Below are positions 1 to 10,674 of a stretch of DNA of 64,000 nt, in pieces (the first letter of the stretch is position 1; each line of letters begins with the position of its first letter). Below the pieces are notes generated by a model, which saw nothing but the letters and a program-made list of their open reading frames with translations, was not told the DNA's origin and ran no database searches. The translations under genes and the position numbers were made by a program. Location of the stretch: contig NC_081828.1 in the NCBI RefSeq assembly GCF_030867095.1, forward strand, positions 53,111,434 through 53,175,433, written 5' to 3'. This DNA comes from Alligator mississippiensis. Its lineage: Eukaryota; Chordata; Crocodylia; Alligatoridae.

Positions 1-552
1 CTTCTCGTGCTTTGCTGTTGAGGGTATATGTATTGTTTTCTTAGAAGGGGCATCAGAAGTTATTTTTCTACATTGCTTTAGAGAGGGCATTTCAGTTTTG
101 CTGTGCAGCTATTATTAGGTGAGTTTTCCTTGCTTACAGAACTGAAGATGCAGGGCTTCTGTAAAAGTTTCAGCCTTTTGATGAATTTGACTTTTAAGAT
201 CAGGCCCCAGACTGTTGTTCCCATGCAAAAGGAAGGGTTAGATTATGCTGTCAAATAATTTCTGTAGTAATTTTATTGGAGTATCTTATTTATCCACTGG
301 CTTCTTTTATCCCATACAAGGCCTACAAGCATTCTATTTCTTCTAGCACTACAAAGACAGTCTGCTATTCCTTAACAGAGTTTAGGTATATATAATTTAA
401 CCTGTTCTGACTCTATATTCTCCAAAATAACAATTTTATTTTATTGGGTTTACAAAGCTTTTTTTTGGAAGACTATTATTCTCATTTTTTTTCAAGGTTG
501 ATCGATAAAGTCCATCTGTTGCAGAATATTTCTATTAGGTGAGATTACTTTG

Positions 553-768
553 GACAATATCACAGTTAGAGTGGCCAAGGTCTGGAATGGGCTCCCAAGG
601 GAGGTAGTGCTCTCCCCTACCCTGGGGGTCTTCAAGAGGAGGTTAGATAGGCATCTAGCTGGGGTCATCTAAACCCAGCACTCTTTCCTGCCTATGCAGG
701 GGGTCGGACTCGATGATCTATTGAGGTCGCTTCCGACCCTAACGTCTATGAATCTATGACTCTATGAG
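553..768 (+). mobile_element. CR1 LINE 3' end fragment
   Basis: This is the 3' terminal part of a CR1 non-LTR retrotransposon on the plus strand. It starts in the 'ggtctggaatgggctcccaa' segment typical of the CR1 3' region, passes through 'gaggttagataggcatct' and 'gggggtcggactcgatgatc', and ends in the short repeat 'tctatgaatctatgactcta' that marks CR1 3' ends. It is heavily 5'-truncated, as most CR1 copies are, and has no coding capacity. Confidence 0.85.
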
Positions 769-1189
769 TATCTTATGTGGGAGACATTTATGACAGCTCA
801 TATGCATAATGCAGGCAGCATACCTCTGAGATGGTTTAGTACTGAGTCCTGGCTCTGCAGTGTGCTCCATTAGCTTTGGTAGTTCACTGATCTGTATTCT
901 GAGAAAGGTAACCCTGAAGTTAGTTTGTTTTACTAATTTTTTTTCCTGGAAAAAATGAATTTTTCTCCTTATATAAATCACATGCTTTAAACTGCAGCAT
1001 TTAACTGGGGATCAAATAAAGCAAAAATAGATATGTATTTTAGCTGGAATAATCTGTTTTTGCAGAATATAGGGGAGGGCAACTCAGCCAGAAGAGACCA
1101 GAAATATCCAGAATTAGGGTGTGTCTGTCACCAGGCTTGTATTTTTTAATAGGAAACTGGCATAGTGGGTAAGCTGGTCAGCAGGTCAT
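769..1189. other. Intergenic, nothing recognised
   Basis: AT-rich single-copy-looking sequence. No open frame with recognisable protein features, no clear terminal repeats. Confidence 0.4.
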
Positions 1190-1790
1190 ACCCAGTCATC
1201 CTCCAGAAAATGAAGCAAACCGAACAAAGAGCAGAATTGGGCACCCCTCCTTTTAAATTTACTATTGTCATTGTCAGCAGTCCATCAAGTTGAGAATGAT
1301 CTCTACCATGGCTCACTGATGGTGACTTAAGAGTCCAATCTTTCAGCTACAGATCCATCTGCAGAAGTTATAGGTCCTTCTGCAAGGGAAAGTAGGCTGA
1401 AGGCTTGGATTCCTCTCCTTTTCCTTCCTCTGCTCTCCCTTCTCTGCTTCAAGGGTAAGATGCTTTACCTTGAAACGGGCTGCTGCTTGGACACCATTGT
1501 GGTCTGTTGGCAGCCAGCTCCTCCCAAGTCTTGATATCAGCATCCATTGTCTCGAGGTATGCCTTCCATGTGTTCTTGTAGAATTTCCTCTGGCCACTGG
1601 GAGATTTCAGGTTGTTACTAAGATTTGAGTAGGGCACTTGTTTTGGGAGCTGAGAGTCAGGCATCTATATATGTCTGGTCCAGAAAAGTTTGTGCTTGAG
1701 AATCACCAAGTCAATGCTGGTAACATTGGCTTCAGCAAGAATTCTGGTGTTCGTGCAGTGATCTTCCCATTTGAGGATTTTCCAGAGGTA
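1190..1790 (-). mobile_element. Degenerate LINE, C-terminal reverse transcriptase remnant
   Basis: Read on the minus strand, this stretch gives fragments typical of the C-terminal tail of a LINE polymerase protein: a segment reading WEDHCTNTRILAEANV, one reading VILKHKLFWTRHIYR, the motif MPDSQLPKQ, and a tryptophan-containing WEELAANRP block near 1500. The pieces lie in more than one frame with stops between them, so it is an old dead copy. The clade is not certain; it is clearly different from the CR1 copies elsewhere in the window, whose polymerase tails read differently. Confidence 0.55.
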
Positions 1791-2106
1791 TTGTTGGTGA
1801 TTTACTATAACTTCTATGATAATGACAGCCACATGGACTACACAACTGATTAATATAGGACTAAGAGATGTGTGGACTCGATCTCAGGGTCTGTATTTGG
1901 ATACAGACTGCAAATTTGCTTCATCAGCAATAGAGGATTAGTTTGTTAAGAACCCAATGTTTGAAATGTTACTACTATGGAGACCTTGAGCTATTAGTTT
2001 CTGACTAATAGCTGTGAAGCAGTTGGAGAGATCTGAGATGCTGCTACTCTTCTCAAAATCTATGATCTAGTTGGAACCAACCTCATATTATGGCCATTCT
2101 CTAGAG

Positions 2107-2499
2107 CAGTGGTTCTCAACCTTTTTAGACTCAAGGCACCCCTTGGTAAACCCAAGGCACCTTTTGGAAAATGTTGGCTCTTCATTTTCACTCTTTTTTT
2201 CCCCTACAGAAAAATAATGATAGTAATTTTTCTGTCGCAAAGACTTCAGAAAAACCACAGAGGTCAGAATGTTTTTAACACTATGGACTCCTGCTTGAAA
2301 TCTCTGGCCATGTCCAGATGAGTGTGGCTATGCAGTATGTGGCACAGTAAATACGTCTGCGGTGCCATATACTTCACATTCAGGTGTTTTCCGTGCTGCA
2401 AGGGAGTGCTGCCCATGCTTGCACTGCTTTACTTTTTTTCCCCGCAGGATATCCAGCGGTCAAAAAAACCCGCTGTGAAACCCTGGTTGAGAATCACTT
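2107..2499 (-). mobile_element. Non-autonomous hAT element with perfect 8-bp target duplication
   Basis: The element starts with cagtggttctcaacc and ends with ggttgagaatcactt, imperfect terminal inverted repeats of the hAT superfamily. It is flanked on both sides by the exact 8-bp duplication ctctagag (2099-2106 and 2500-2507). Its left half is the reverse complement of the right half of the element at 43190-43511 and resembles that at 23656-24003, so these are one family. The portion from about 2305 to 2480 does not match those relatives. Confidence 0.9.
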
Positions 2500-2507
2500 C
2501 TCTAGAG

Positions 2508-4455
2508 ACTGAGAAATAATTTCAGAAAAAAGATCACAGGGATACTTATGTGCATGTGCTAAAGTATAGCAGTATAAATGTTATATTGAAATCTTACATT
2601 TGAAAAATGTAGCAGTAACAGTAACAAAGTGGTGAAAGGAACACCAGCGGATTTATTGTTTGAAAGCTTTTGTTTAAAAATTACTCATAGTATGATGAAT
2701 TTGGCTTTGAATATTCTGTGTGTGTATTGAAAATTTGTTTTTCCTAAGGAACTGTATAGAATATTCTGTCTTTGAAAGGTAACCATGCTTTATTTAAACC
2801 TACTCTTCTGGGTTTTATGTACAAATTGTTCTGAGGTTTTACTTCATTCTGTACTTTTTAAAAAAGCCTGAAAAAATTTGGATTGTTTTTCAACAACGGG
2901 TTAAGCCGAGGTGCAGGGAAATAGGGAGTATAATAGAATTATATGAAACATTGCCTCAACATCTCTTATCCCATTGTGTATATATATAGTTTATTTTCAC
3001 CTAGCATCTGACAGACTTTACAGATTTAATTTGTTTTCCGTCAGTTCTGCCTTATAGCAGTGTAAAATTAAGTCTACTATGTCCTTTTGAGTCATTAGTT
3101 TACTTTTAAGAATACAGGGCAGATGATATCTTGTCTTCCTTGTGCCTGCTTGTAGAGGGGTAGAGAGGTTGCTTGTTTTGATGTTTAATTAAATATAAAG
3201 TAAAGATCTGATTGGTTGATTTCTTAATTGCTTAATTTCTTAGGCTAAAAACTGACAACTGATTTACTCAATAATTTTATCTTGGGATCCTACAAGTGTA
3301 TATGTTCATTTTCCCACTTTAAGTATCCGTAAAGTATCCAGATTAATACTTTGCCCTGAGACAATCAAAGCTACTTCAAGGTACTTGCCATTCAAGCTGC
3401 ACGTGTAAATGATTGTCCCTGCCTGTCCTGCTGCGAGTTAAAACCCGCGACAGTCTGTTTTTAGCTTTAATAATCAAATTTCCTGTACTGTCAGATACCT
3501 TACTGGGCAGGGTGCATGTGGGTGTGTTTGCCTCTGGTTCTGTCAGGCCATAGGTGAGGGTCTGCTCTCTGTGTGTGAGGGCCTTGCACCTTATGCAGTG
3601 AGCTACACAAATGTTGACTGGTGTTGTGCTAGCTTGAAGTTTGAAGCAGTCACACCCTTATCTTAGAAACCTTCTCTGCCTGTCCCCCACCTGCACATCT
3701 GTGACTTGCCACTAGAGGCCTGGTGAGCCAAGAGTAGGAGCTGTAGCTGTGAGTTGCTACTAGGGCTAGGGACCCACATTCAAAAAGCTTGAGCCTGAAC
3801 TTATTCAATCTTTGCAGGTTAGTCTAACTTGCAAAGCTTGAGCTGATTTGGAGGTGGATAGACATTCCCTTTTCATTCCAGAAATGCAGGTACATGCCTG
3901 CAGTGGCTCAGACTAGAAGCCAGGGAGTGCTATAGCAGCCTCTCCTTTACTTCCACAGAGGGGAGCTGAGGGGGGTGTGGCCAGGCCCAGGTAGGATGCT
4001 CTTATTATTCCCATGTCCTGAGCTACCCAGCAGGGAATGTTTATCACCCCTAACTCAGTGTTTATCAACCCATTAAGAGAACAAAGCCTCTCTCCATTAA
4101 CTAATGGAGCTCTTCTTAAGCAGCTCTTCTAAGGAAGGACCTTAAGCTACCTGTTGATTAGCTCCAAAAGGTCTGTCTGCCTTTATCATCTCCCACAGCA
4201 CTGACTGTAGCCAGCATGTGGTCTGCTAGCTAATGCTGAGGTGTCTGCATAAGGCAGAGGAGAGTGGGGAATAATCCCTGCTTATCAGGGAGAAGCCAGG
4301 CAGACACTTTGTGCCTGTAAGTCTCCGCCAGAGCTGCAGCCAGGGAGCAGAGGGGAGGGGCCAGCCCTGCTGTGGAGCAGAGAGCCCCACAAAGCCCAGC
4401 CCAAAGAGCATGCTGGGATGCTGGGGGAGTCTCGTTTATCCTAAACCAGCAAGGG
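2508..4455. other. Intergenic, mostly unexplained
   Basis: No gene seen. AT-rich up to about 3400, then more balanced. A short palindrome at about 3813-3840 (ctttgcaggttag followed by taacttgcaaag) may be the centre of an old palindromic transposon. No terminal repeats or target duplication could be fixed. Confidence 0.35.
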
Positions 4456-4646
4456 GTCTGGGACAGACATTGCATAAACCAATTTGACCCAAATCAGTTA
4501 AGTCTGATACTACATTCAACCAGGTTTATCTCAAACTCGTTTCAGCCATTTTCAAACTGGTTTATGTGCACTGAACATCTGTTCTGTTACAGGTTTAAAC
4601 CAGTTTCTGATCACTTAAACTCGTTTATGTGTAATGTCTTTCCCTA
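4456..4646. mobile_element. Palindromic MITE-like element
   Basis: The two ends are imperfect inverted repeats: gggacagacattgcataaac at the left against gtttatgtgtaatgtctttccc at the right. The interior is AT-rich and non-coding with repeated 'aaccagttt'-type motifs. This is the layout of a short non-autonomous DNA transposon. No convincing target duplication was found, so the superfamily is left open. Confidence 0.5.
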
Positions 4647-4954
4647 GCCTAGAGGGCTGGTGAGCCAGGACAGGCTTCTATCCCTGCTCTGCTGGTGGGG
4701 GTGTGAGAAATACTGGGATACTAGAGGACTTCAGCTTGGATGGCACATCTATGGGAAGTGGCCACACCTTAAGGAAACAGGAGCTGGGTAGACAGATCAG
4801 AGATAATCCTGCCCTGGAGAAGCATAACTTTGAGCTACATAATGAATGCTTAACAACACTCTTAACAGGGGTGACTGGTGCATCCTGAGTCTGGGTGGTC
4901 ATAATTTGTGGGCGGGCCCAGGCGTGGTACAAAAGCCCCATATGCACTCCTATA

Positions 4955-5400
4955 CTTCTGTGCTGCAGCTTAGTGCCCCTCTCAACATTTGGCAAAAAAA
5001 AGCCCTGTCCTGAGCAGTGCCGAGTTGGGGGTCAATCTCAGGGAGGGGGGTATGGGCGACTGGTGTGGCCTTAGGGGGGGCACATGCCCCCCCAGCAATC
5101 TTGCTGACTGGGGAGGGAGGTTCCCTGTGGCTGATCCCACTGACTGGGGGGGTTCCCCATGGCCAATCACTGCAACCACTTCCAGGAGTGGCTGTGGCCA
5201 CTTCCAGGAGTGCAACAGCACTCCACTCCCCGGCCAGCGCTGGTAGGGGGGCACTGGTGCTCATGCCTGCCCCCCTTGTCCATTGCCTAAGCGGCAAGCG
5301 CGGCCAGTCAGCAGGTGCACCAGCACTCTCACCCCTGTGCACCCCTTACTCATCGCCATTGAGGGGGGCATGTGCCCCCCTGTGCCCCTCTACCAGTTGC
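4955..5400. repeat. G/C-homopolymer-rich repeat with 'gggggcacatgccccc' palindromes
   Basis: The stretch holds two copies of a short palindrome of the type ggggggcacatgcccccc (near 5076 and 5366) and long G or C runs separated by repeated 'actggggaggg' and 'ccacttccaggagtg' units. A related piece lies at about 33640-33780. It looks like the interior of an interspersed repeat, but the family was not identified. Confidence 0.4.
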
Positions 5401-5445
5401 TGTGACTCTTAAAGTGCTAAAGTGCAGACAATCTAGTGGTTAAGA

Positions 5446-6060
5446 CAGGAGTGGGCAAAATACAGCCTGCAGGCTGAACTAGCCTGCCAACTGATTGGCT
5501 CTGGCCCATAGGCTAGTGCCTGCCAATTGATTGTATCCAGCTCGTGGCTACACATGGGGCTGAGTCCTCCTTGCTCCTGCCCAGGGCAGCCTGTGCCACA
5601 CCCCTGCCCATCCCAGCCTGGCCAACATGCACAGCTTCCTAGGCAACTTGGGTACTTCATTAAATCCAGTTCTCCCCACCTCCACTGGCTCCTCTTCCAC
5701 CTCCTCCTGCCCCTGTTAGTATGGTGAAGTGAGTTAGTATTGGGCAGTTCGTATGGAGAAGTGACGGTGGCTGTGGGGATGCATGCTGGGCAGCAGATGC
5801 CCAGCCAGGTTGCGGGGTGGGGGCAAAGCTGCACAGGGCTTCAGTTCCTGCTCTCACTCCCAACCAGCACAATGAGCAGCCACCTGTGGGTGACCAACTG
5901 GGTAGAAGGCAGCTGGGATCTGAAGTCCCATGCTCTGGGGCAGGAGCCACCCGGCTGCAGCTTCCCCCTGCCTGGAGCAGTGCAGCATGGGCAGGAGGAC
6001 GAGCCAGTGGAGGCGGGAGGAGCTGAGTAGTACCTGGGTGGCTGCTGCTACACCAGGAGT
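5446..6060 (+). mobile_element. hAT-like element, left end clear, right end not found
   Basis: The sequence caggagtgggcaaaatacag at 5446 is a hAT-type terminus of the same general type as the element at 42202-42388 (caggggtaggcaaaatgtgg). What follows is GC-rich non-coding sequence with repeated 'ggcagctggg' and 'gcaggagccac' motifs. No matching right terminus or repeat of the flanking ggttaaga was seen, so the right limit is approximate. Confidence 0.45.
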
Positions 6061-6489
6061 AGCCCGGGCAAGAAGCTGTGCATGCTGCCTTGGGCTGGGG
6101 CCTGGGTCAATTCAGGCAGGAGAACGGCACAGGCTGCCCCCAGTAGTAGTGGGCAGAGCTTGGCTCTATAGGGAGCACCCCGGGGGCAGTGAACCGCACC
6201 TGCACCCACACCGCACCGTACCACCTGGGTGAGCTCTGCTGCATGGGCCCCCTTCTCCCCAGCAGCTCCTGGGACATGGCTGCGGGCATTTCTGCGCCCC
6301 TGCCGTGCACAACCTCCTGGACCCCCACAATACACAAGTGTCAGACTTTATTGTGAGCGATGATGCAATCGCCTCTAGACACACGACTCAGAACAACGTA
6401 AATCAGGACACAACATATTTATTGAAGCAAAATTAAAATGTGTCACGGTGGATGTTTGGGTTTTAGTTCACGATTTTTCACCTATAACG

Positions 6490-7200
6490 TGCTACAGTGA
6501 CATCTCCTGAACGAGGCTGTGCGGGCGGTGCCGGGGCAGCGGCCCCCGGCGGGAGGACTTGCCCAGCCCTGCAGGGCCGAGAGCTGCAGGAGCCGCCCGG
6601 AGGGCTGTGGGGGCCGCCCTGCGCCCGGGGCTGCAGGAGGGAGGCTGGTGCGGCTGCGGGTCGGCCCGTGGCCGCGCGTATCACGCAGTGCCAGAGGCCG
6701 GGTCTCGCTGCCACTAGGGCGCTGAGGGAGCCCCGACGAGGCGGGGCCGCTGGCAATCGCGGGGGTTGGTACCTGGCGCTGTCAGTCAGACGGGGTGGGC
6801 GGTGCCTGTGTGTCAATCCCTGCGCGGTGTGAGGTGGCAGGTCTCCGGCCCTGCCAATCACTCCGGGGGCGGGGCTGGGGCAGTGGATGCGTCACCCCGG
6901 GGGCGGGGCGGGGCGGTGCTGCCCGCCGGGCGGGGGGCGGGGGGCTGGGGGCGGCCCGCGCGCTGTCACTCACGGCGGCGGGCGGGGAGAGGGGGCTGTT
7001 TTCCTCCTTCCTGCAGATGGTCCCGGCAGAAAATGGCCTCCGCTGGCCGGGATGGGCTGTGAGTGCTGCCCTCGTTGCATGCGGGAGACCCGGGGCCGAG
7101 CCCGGCTGCTGGGGGCGGGGAGGCGGGTCCTGAGCAGGCGGGGCAGGGTGCTGAATGCAGGGGGCAGGGCAGGGCAGGGCAGGACAGGGGCACTGCGGTG
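6490..7200 (+). promoter_or_regulatory. CpG island, candidate promoter of zinc-finger gene copy 1
   Basis: CpG-dense, GC-rich sequence that stands out sharply from its AT-rich surroundings. It contains several GC-box (Sp1-type) motifs of the form gggggcggggc between about 6865 and 6960. It lies 3.5 kb upstream of the coding exon at 10675 and overlaps a candidate first coding exon with good splice signals (7017-7058). The second zinc-finger copy has a comparable island, which supports a promoter role. CpG density was judged by eye. Confidence 0.75.
7017..7058 (+). CDS. Candidate 5' coding exon of zinc-finger copy 1
   Basis: A strong acceptor (ttttcctccttcctgcag) precedes position 7017 and a donor (gtgagt) follows at 7059. 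The 42 bases read ATG then 13 further codons, MVPAENGLRWPGWA, ending in phase 0. The downstream exon, if accepted after 'gatgccag', starts AGG ATG GAT in the same phase, so the joined protein would begin MVPAENGLRWPGWARMDVE. The matching region of the second copy (18149-18212) is alignable and also joins in frame. Without transcripts this remains an inference; the exon could be untranslated. Confidence 0.5.
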
Positions 7201-9037
7201 CTGAGCTGACCTATTGCACGGGCAGCCCCGCTCCCTGTGCCAGCCTGGGCTGAGGCAGCAGTAGGGGCTGCTGCTGTAGGCAGGGCACCGGGCACAGGCA
7301 GGCTGCACCGTGGGGAAGGGCGTGTGGCAAGATCCCAGGGGCAGACTGGTGAAGAGGACGGAGGGCGAGTGGGAAGGCTCAGTCTTGCTGTATGTAGCAG
7401 GTCGGGATTGACAGGCTGAGGGAGACGGCTGGCAGGCAGGAAGAAAGCCGAGTCCCGCAGAGGGATGCGCTGGCGGTGCTTGCTAGGTTCTTGCCATTCA
7501 GTCCACACGAAGTAGAAGCAGATACAGCCGGGGGATGTCTCTGCAGATAGCTCGGGGCTGAAGACAGAGAAAATGTGCACTGGATGAGCCTGGCCTCAAA
7601 GAAGGAAGGTAGAAAAACATACAAGTTCCTATTTTTGGAGTAGGTTTTGCCTCCTAAAATACAGGCTTGGTTTGTTTGGGGGTTTTTTAAGCTGGAAGAA
7701 AATGAATAGCATAGTTGGGGAAATCTCAACAGCTTTTGGTGGGATTTGGATCAAAAGCATTAAGAGGAAAGGGGGAGATGGCTAGGACGAAAGGAAGGAG
7801 GAGGAAGAACGTAGCAGAAAGCATTCATCGAAGGGGAAGAGCACCTTCTGCAAGCAAAGTGCTGCTGGTGACAGTGAAGGTTATGTGTTAGGAGTAAACA
7901 TGAGACTTGCCGTGCTGGATCAGACCTCCTCGTTCATGTAGCCTAGCTACCGCCTCCATCAGGAGTTTGCAGCTGGTATTTCAAAGGAAAGTGCAAGAAA
8001 CCGCACAGTGGATGTGGGAACTCTGTCCCCTCCCTCACCCATGGATGAATTCCTGCTAATTTCTGATGGAGGTTAGGTTAAATGAGCAGTTTGGGTTTAC
8101 CTCAAGATTCCTGCTGCTGGGACACAAGATTTTTCTAAAAGGGGTGAGCGAGGAATGTCAGGAAATGGAAAGAAGGTGCAAAGGCAGCAGGACAAGTCTT
8201 AGGGCATGTAGAAGAGAAGTCAGAACGTTTCTCTGAAACTGAAGTCTGTGTAGTTTGGGGGAATCTCCATATGTTCAGTCATTCAGAAAACCAATACCTA
8301 TTCCTAGTAAAAGTTGTTTCTCTGTAGATATTCCCATTGGGGGAAAACTAAAAGAAATTCCATTTGCTCATAGTAATATAACCATATGCCCATCCTGTTT
8401 AAATAGATTATCCACCATTTAATCCAATAACTGGACTATAAAAAAATTCAAACCAAGAATATGGTGATAACCCTTTAGCATATAAGAGTTTCTCAGTCTC
8501 TTAAGAGTTGTAGTTATACATCGTTTGGCTTTAAAAACAAGCGTATCAAAGGTGTAGTTAAATTAGGAAGAAAATGTTCTCCCTTACATCCCTGTCCCAT
8601 AACTCCAAAAAATTAGTGCAGAAGTGATTGAAGTTGCTCCTTATGAAGTCGGCAGAGGTGGATCTTGCAGATTCCTTAATAGTTTTGGACCCAACTCATT
8701 AACGGACCTGTTGGATTCAGACAGTGGTTATTGGCAAGATGAGCTCAGAAGTACTTGCCTTGGAAAGCAGCTAAACATGTAAACCGGCACATGAAGGATA
8801 ATACCGCAGTTTGAGAAAACAGTGTACTTGTGCTAGAGAGCTCGTTGTCGCTCGGCCATAGTTTTCCAGTCATTTGCGTAGTTCCTCAAACTGTTTCCAT
8901 CTCTGTGTGGCTTGGCTTTAAATTTATGTAAGTATACCTCCCTCACTCTGGGTTACCCCTCCTTTTCTCAATTCGTTAATTGTTCCAAAATGCGCTCACC
9001 CTGTAATGTCAGGTGATTGTGACCCAGTGGTCTAGAA
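7201..9037. other. First intron of zinc-finger copy 1, no gene seen
   Basis: GC-rich to about 7500, then ordinary AT-rich intronic sequence. No recognisable coding exon or transposon was found. From about 8860 onward the sequence starts to align with the corresponding intron of copy 2 (about 20860 onward). Confidence 0.4.
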
Positions 9038-9308
9038 CAGTGGGGGCCAACATTTCTGATGGGACTCTGGAGGCCACAAGGTAGCCCCACATCCTTCTCA
9101 AGTCCCACTAAAATCCCTTCTACCACCCAATCTGCTGCTCTGCTTTCTGCTTCCTTCCCTGTGTTCTGTCCAATCTGTTGTTCTACTTTCTGCTTCTTGT
9201 CCTTTCTGCCACTGTGCTGCTTGTCCATTCCCCGGTCTGCTGTGTGCCACACAGAGGCTGCCTGTGCCAGGTGTGGCACACATGCTATATGTAGGTTGGC
9301 CACCTTGG
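9038..9308. mobile_element. Non-autonomous hAT element in the intron of copy 1
   Basis: The ends cagtgggggccaac and gttggccaccttg form imperfect terminal inverted repeats. The flanks carry an exact 8-bp duplication, gtctagaa (9030-9037 and 9309-9316). The surrounding intron aligns with the copy 2 intron near 20900, where a single uninterrupted 'gtctggaa' is present, so the paralogous site is empty. A shorter member of the same family sits at 54021-54245. Confidence 0.9.
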
Positions 9309-9316
9309 TCTAGAAG

Positions 9317-10671
9317 ATCCTGGAGAGGTTCACAATAATGAGAATTATGATGATAGGCCAAAAGCAGTTAAGGAAAACAGACTGCATCTTTGTACCTCCA
9401 TGTTTGAGAATAAATGACATGAGATTTTGCAGTTTCTTTTATCCCATCCACTTTCTCAGCTGTTCATTGCTAGAGAAATAGCTTTGTAGTCTCCCTACTG
9501 CAGTTGAAATTTGCTGGTATATTATATAAGAATGTCATGGAGAAAGCACATAATTACAAGTCTTTGTGGTGTCACTCATGCAAAATAACTCTAGCAAAAA
9601 ACCCCAAGTTTAATATAAATCTTCTGACAGGCTGAGCCCTGTGGGGGATCTTGTCTGTCCTCTGGGAGTTAGTCAACCTTCAGTCTTAGGAGTTGGAATA
9701 TCTCAGTCCAGCTTATATTTAAAGAAGGAACATGTTGGTTATTTGCTTACGATAGACTGGGACTCTGTGTAAATTGCAAAGCAGTGCTAAAAGAAATGGA
9801 CGAAATGATGCAGTTAGAAACTACATAGCCAAAAGGGGTGCAAATCTGTACAGAATGCACTTTAAATTATTTCATAATTTGTGTAAGCATGAAGTATAAT
9901 TTGTACAGACAAACAAGGAAAGATTGTATCTTTGGGGAATTCTTGAAGTAGGAGGGTACAGCTCTGTTTTTGTTTTCCCCAAGATTTTTTTGTAGTGTCA
10001 GAAGGTAATTAACAGTGAATAAATAATAAAATGTAGTTTGTTCAGATAAACAGACCACAGATAGGCAAATATTTTATTTAGTATAATTGTTATGAGGGGA
10101 AGAGAGAGAATAATTTTAGATTTCAGGACAAGAAGTTGGGACTAATAGGAAGAGATTAAAATGCAGAATTAACAGAAGTCTTATTTGCATAAATGCAAGC
10201 TGGGTATGAAGAAGTCCTGAAAGAAAGGTTTTTACATGGGTAGGGGCGGGGGCGAGCACCACAAAGACAGTGAAAGCATAAAGAGAACTGAGTATTTGAA
10301 CTGGTTGCCCCTGGGACATCCAGATAAATGTCTGAATTTAAAAACAAAAAAAATTCTCTGTTCTGTGGTAAGACAGAAGAGACACTCCTATATTTTGTAC
10401 AGCCTTTTAAATATTCCAATTAAAAGTATTTCCTGTATGCCAGTTTTTAGCAAAGCAATAGATTATCCTTTGGTGAGAGAGTAGGCAAATTTCTTAGTGC
10501 CATCCCTGACATCAACATCTGCAAAGGTAGCTAATAAAGTTGCCTCTGTTTCTTTTCTAAGGTGGCTGTAATTGGAACTGAGAATGAAAGGGGCCAATCA
10601 TGAGAAGACATAGGTACTTGGTATTCTGGCCTCTACAGTTACTCATCAGTAAGTGCCCTCTATGATGCCAG
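9317..10671. other. Intron, partly alignable to the copy 2 intron
   Basis: The stretch 9317-9760 aligns loosely with 20910-21310 (shared islands such as 'atgagccaaagca'-like, 'cagctg.ttattgcta', 'actcatg.aaaat', 'gaatatctca'). The remainder up to the coding exon is ordinary intronic sequence with no recognised feature. Confidence 0.5.
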
Positions 10672-10674
10672 AGG

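Noticed and set aside
6966-7580. 204-codon minus-strand open frame
   Set aside because: Overlaps the CpG island and its GC-rich margin. Composition is proline, alanine and serine-rich, with no splice or conservation argument in favour.
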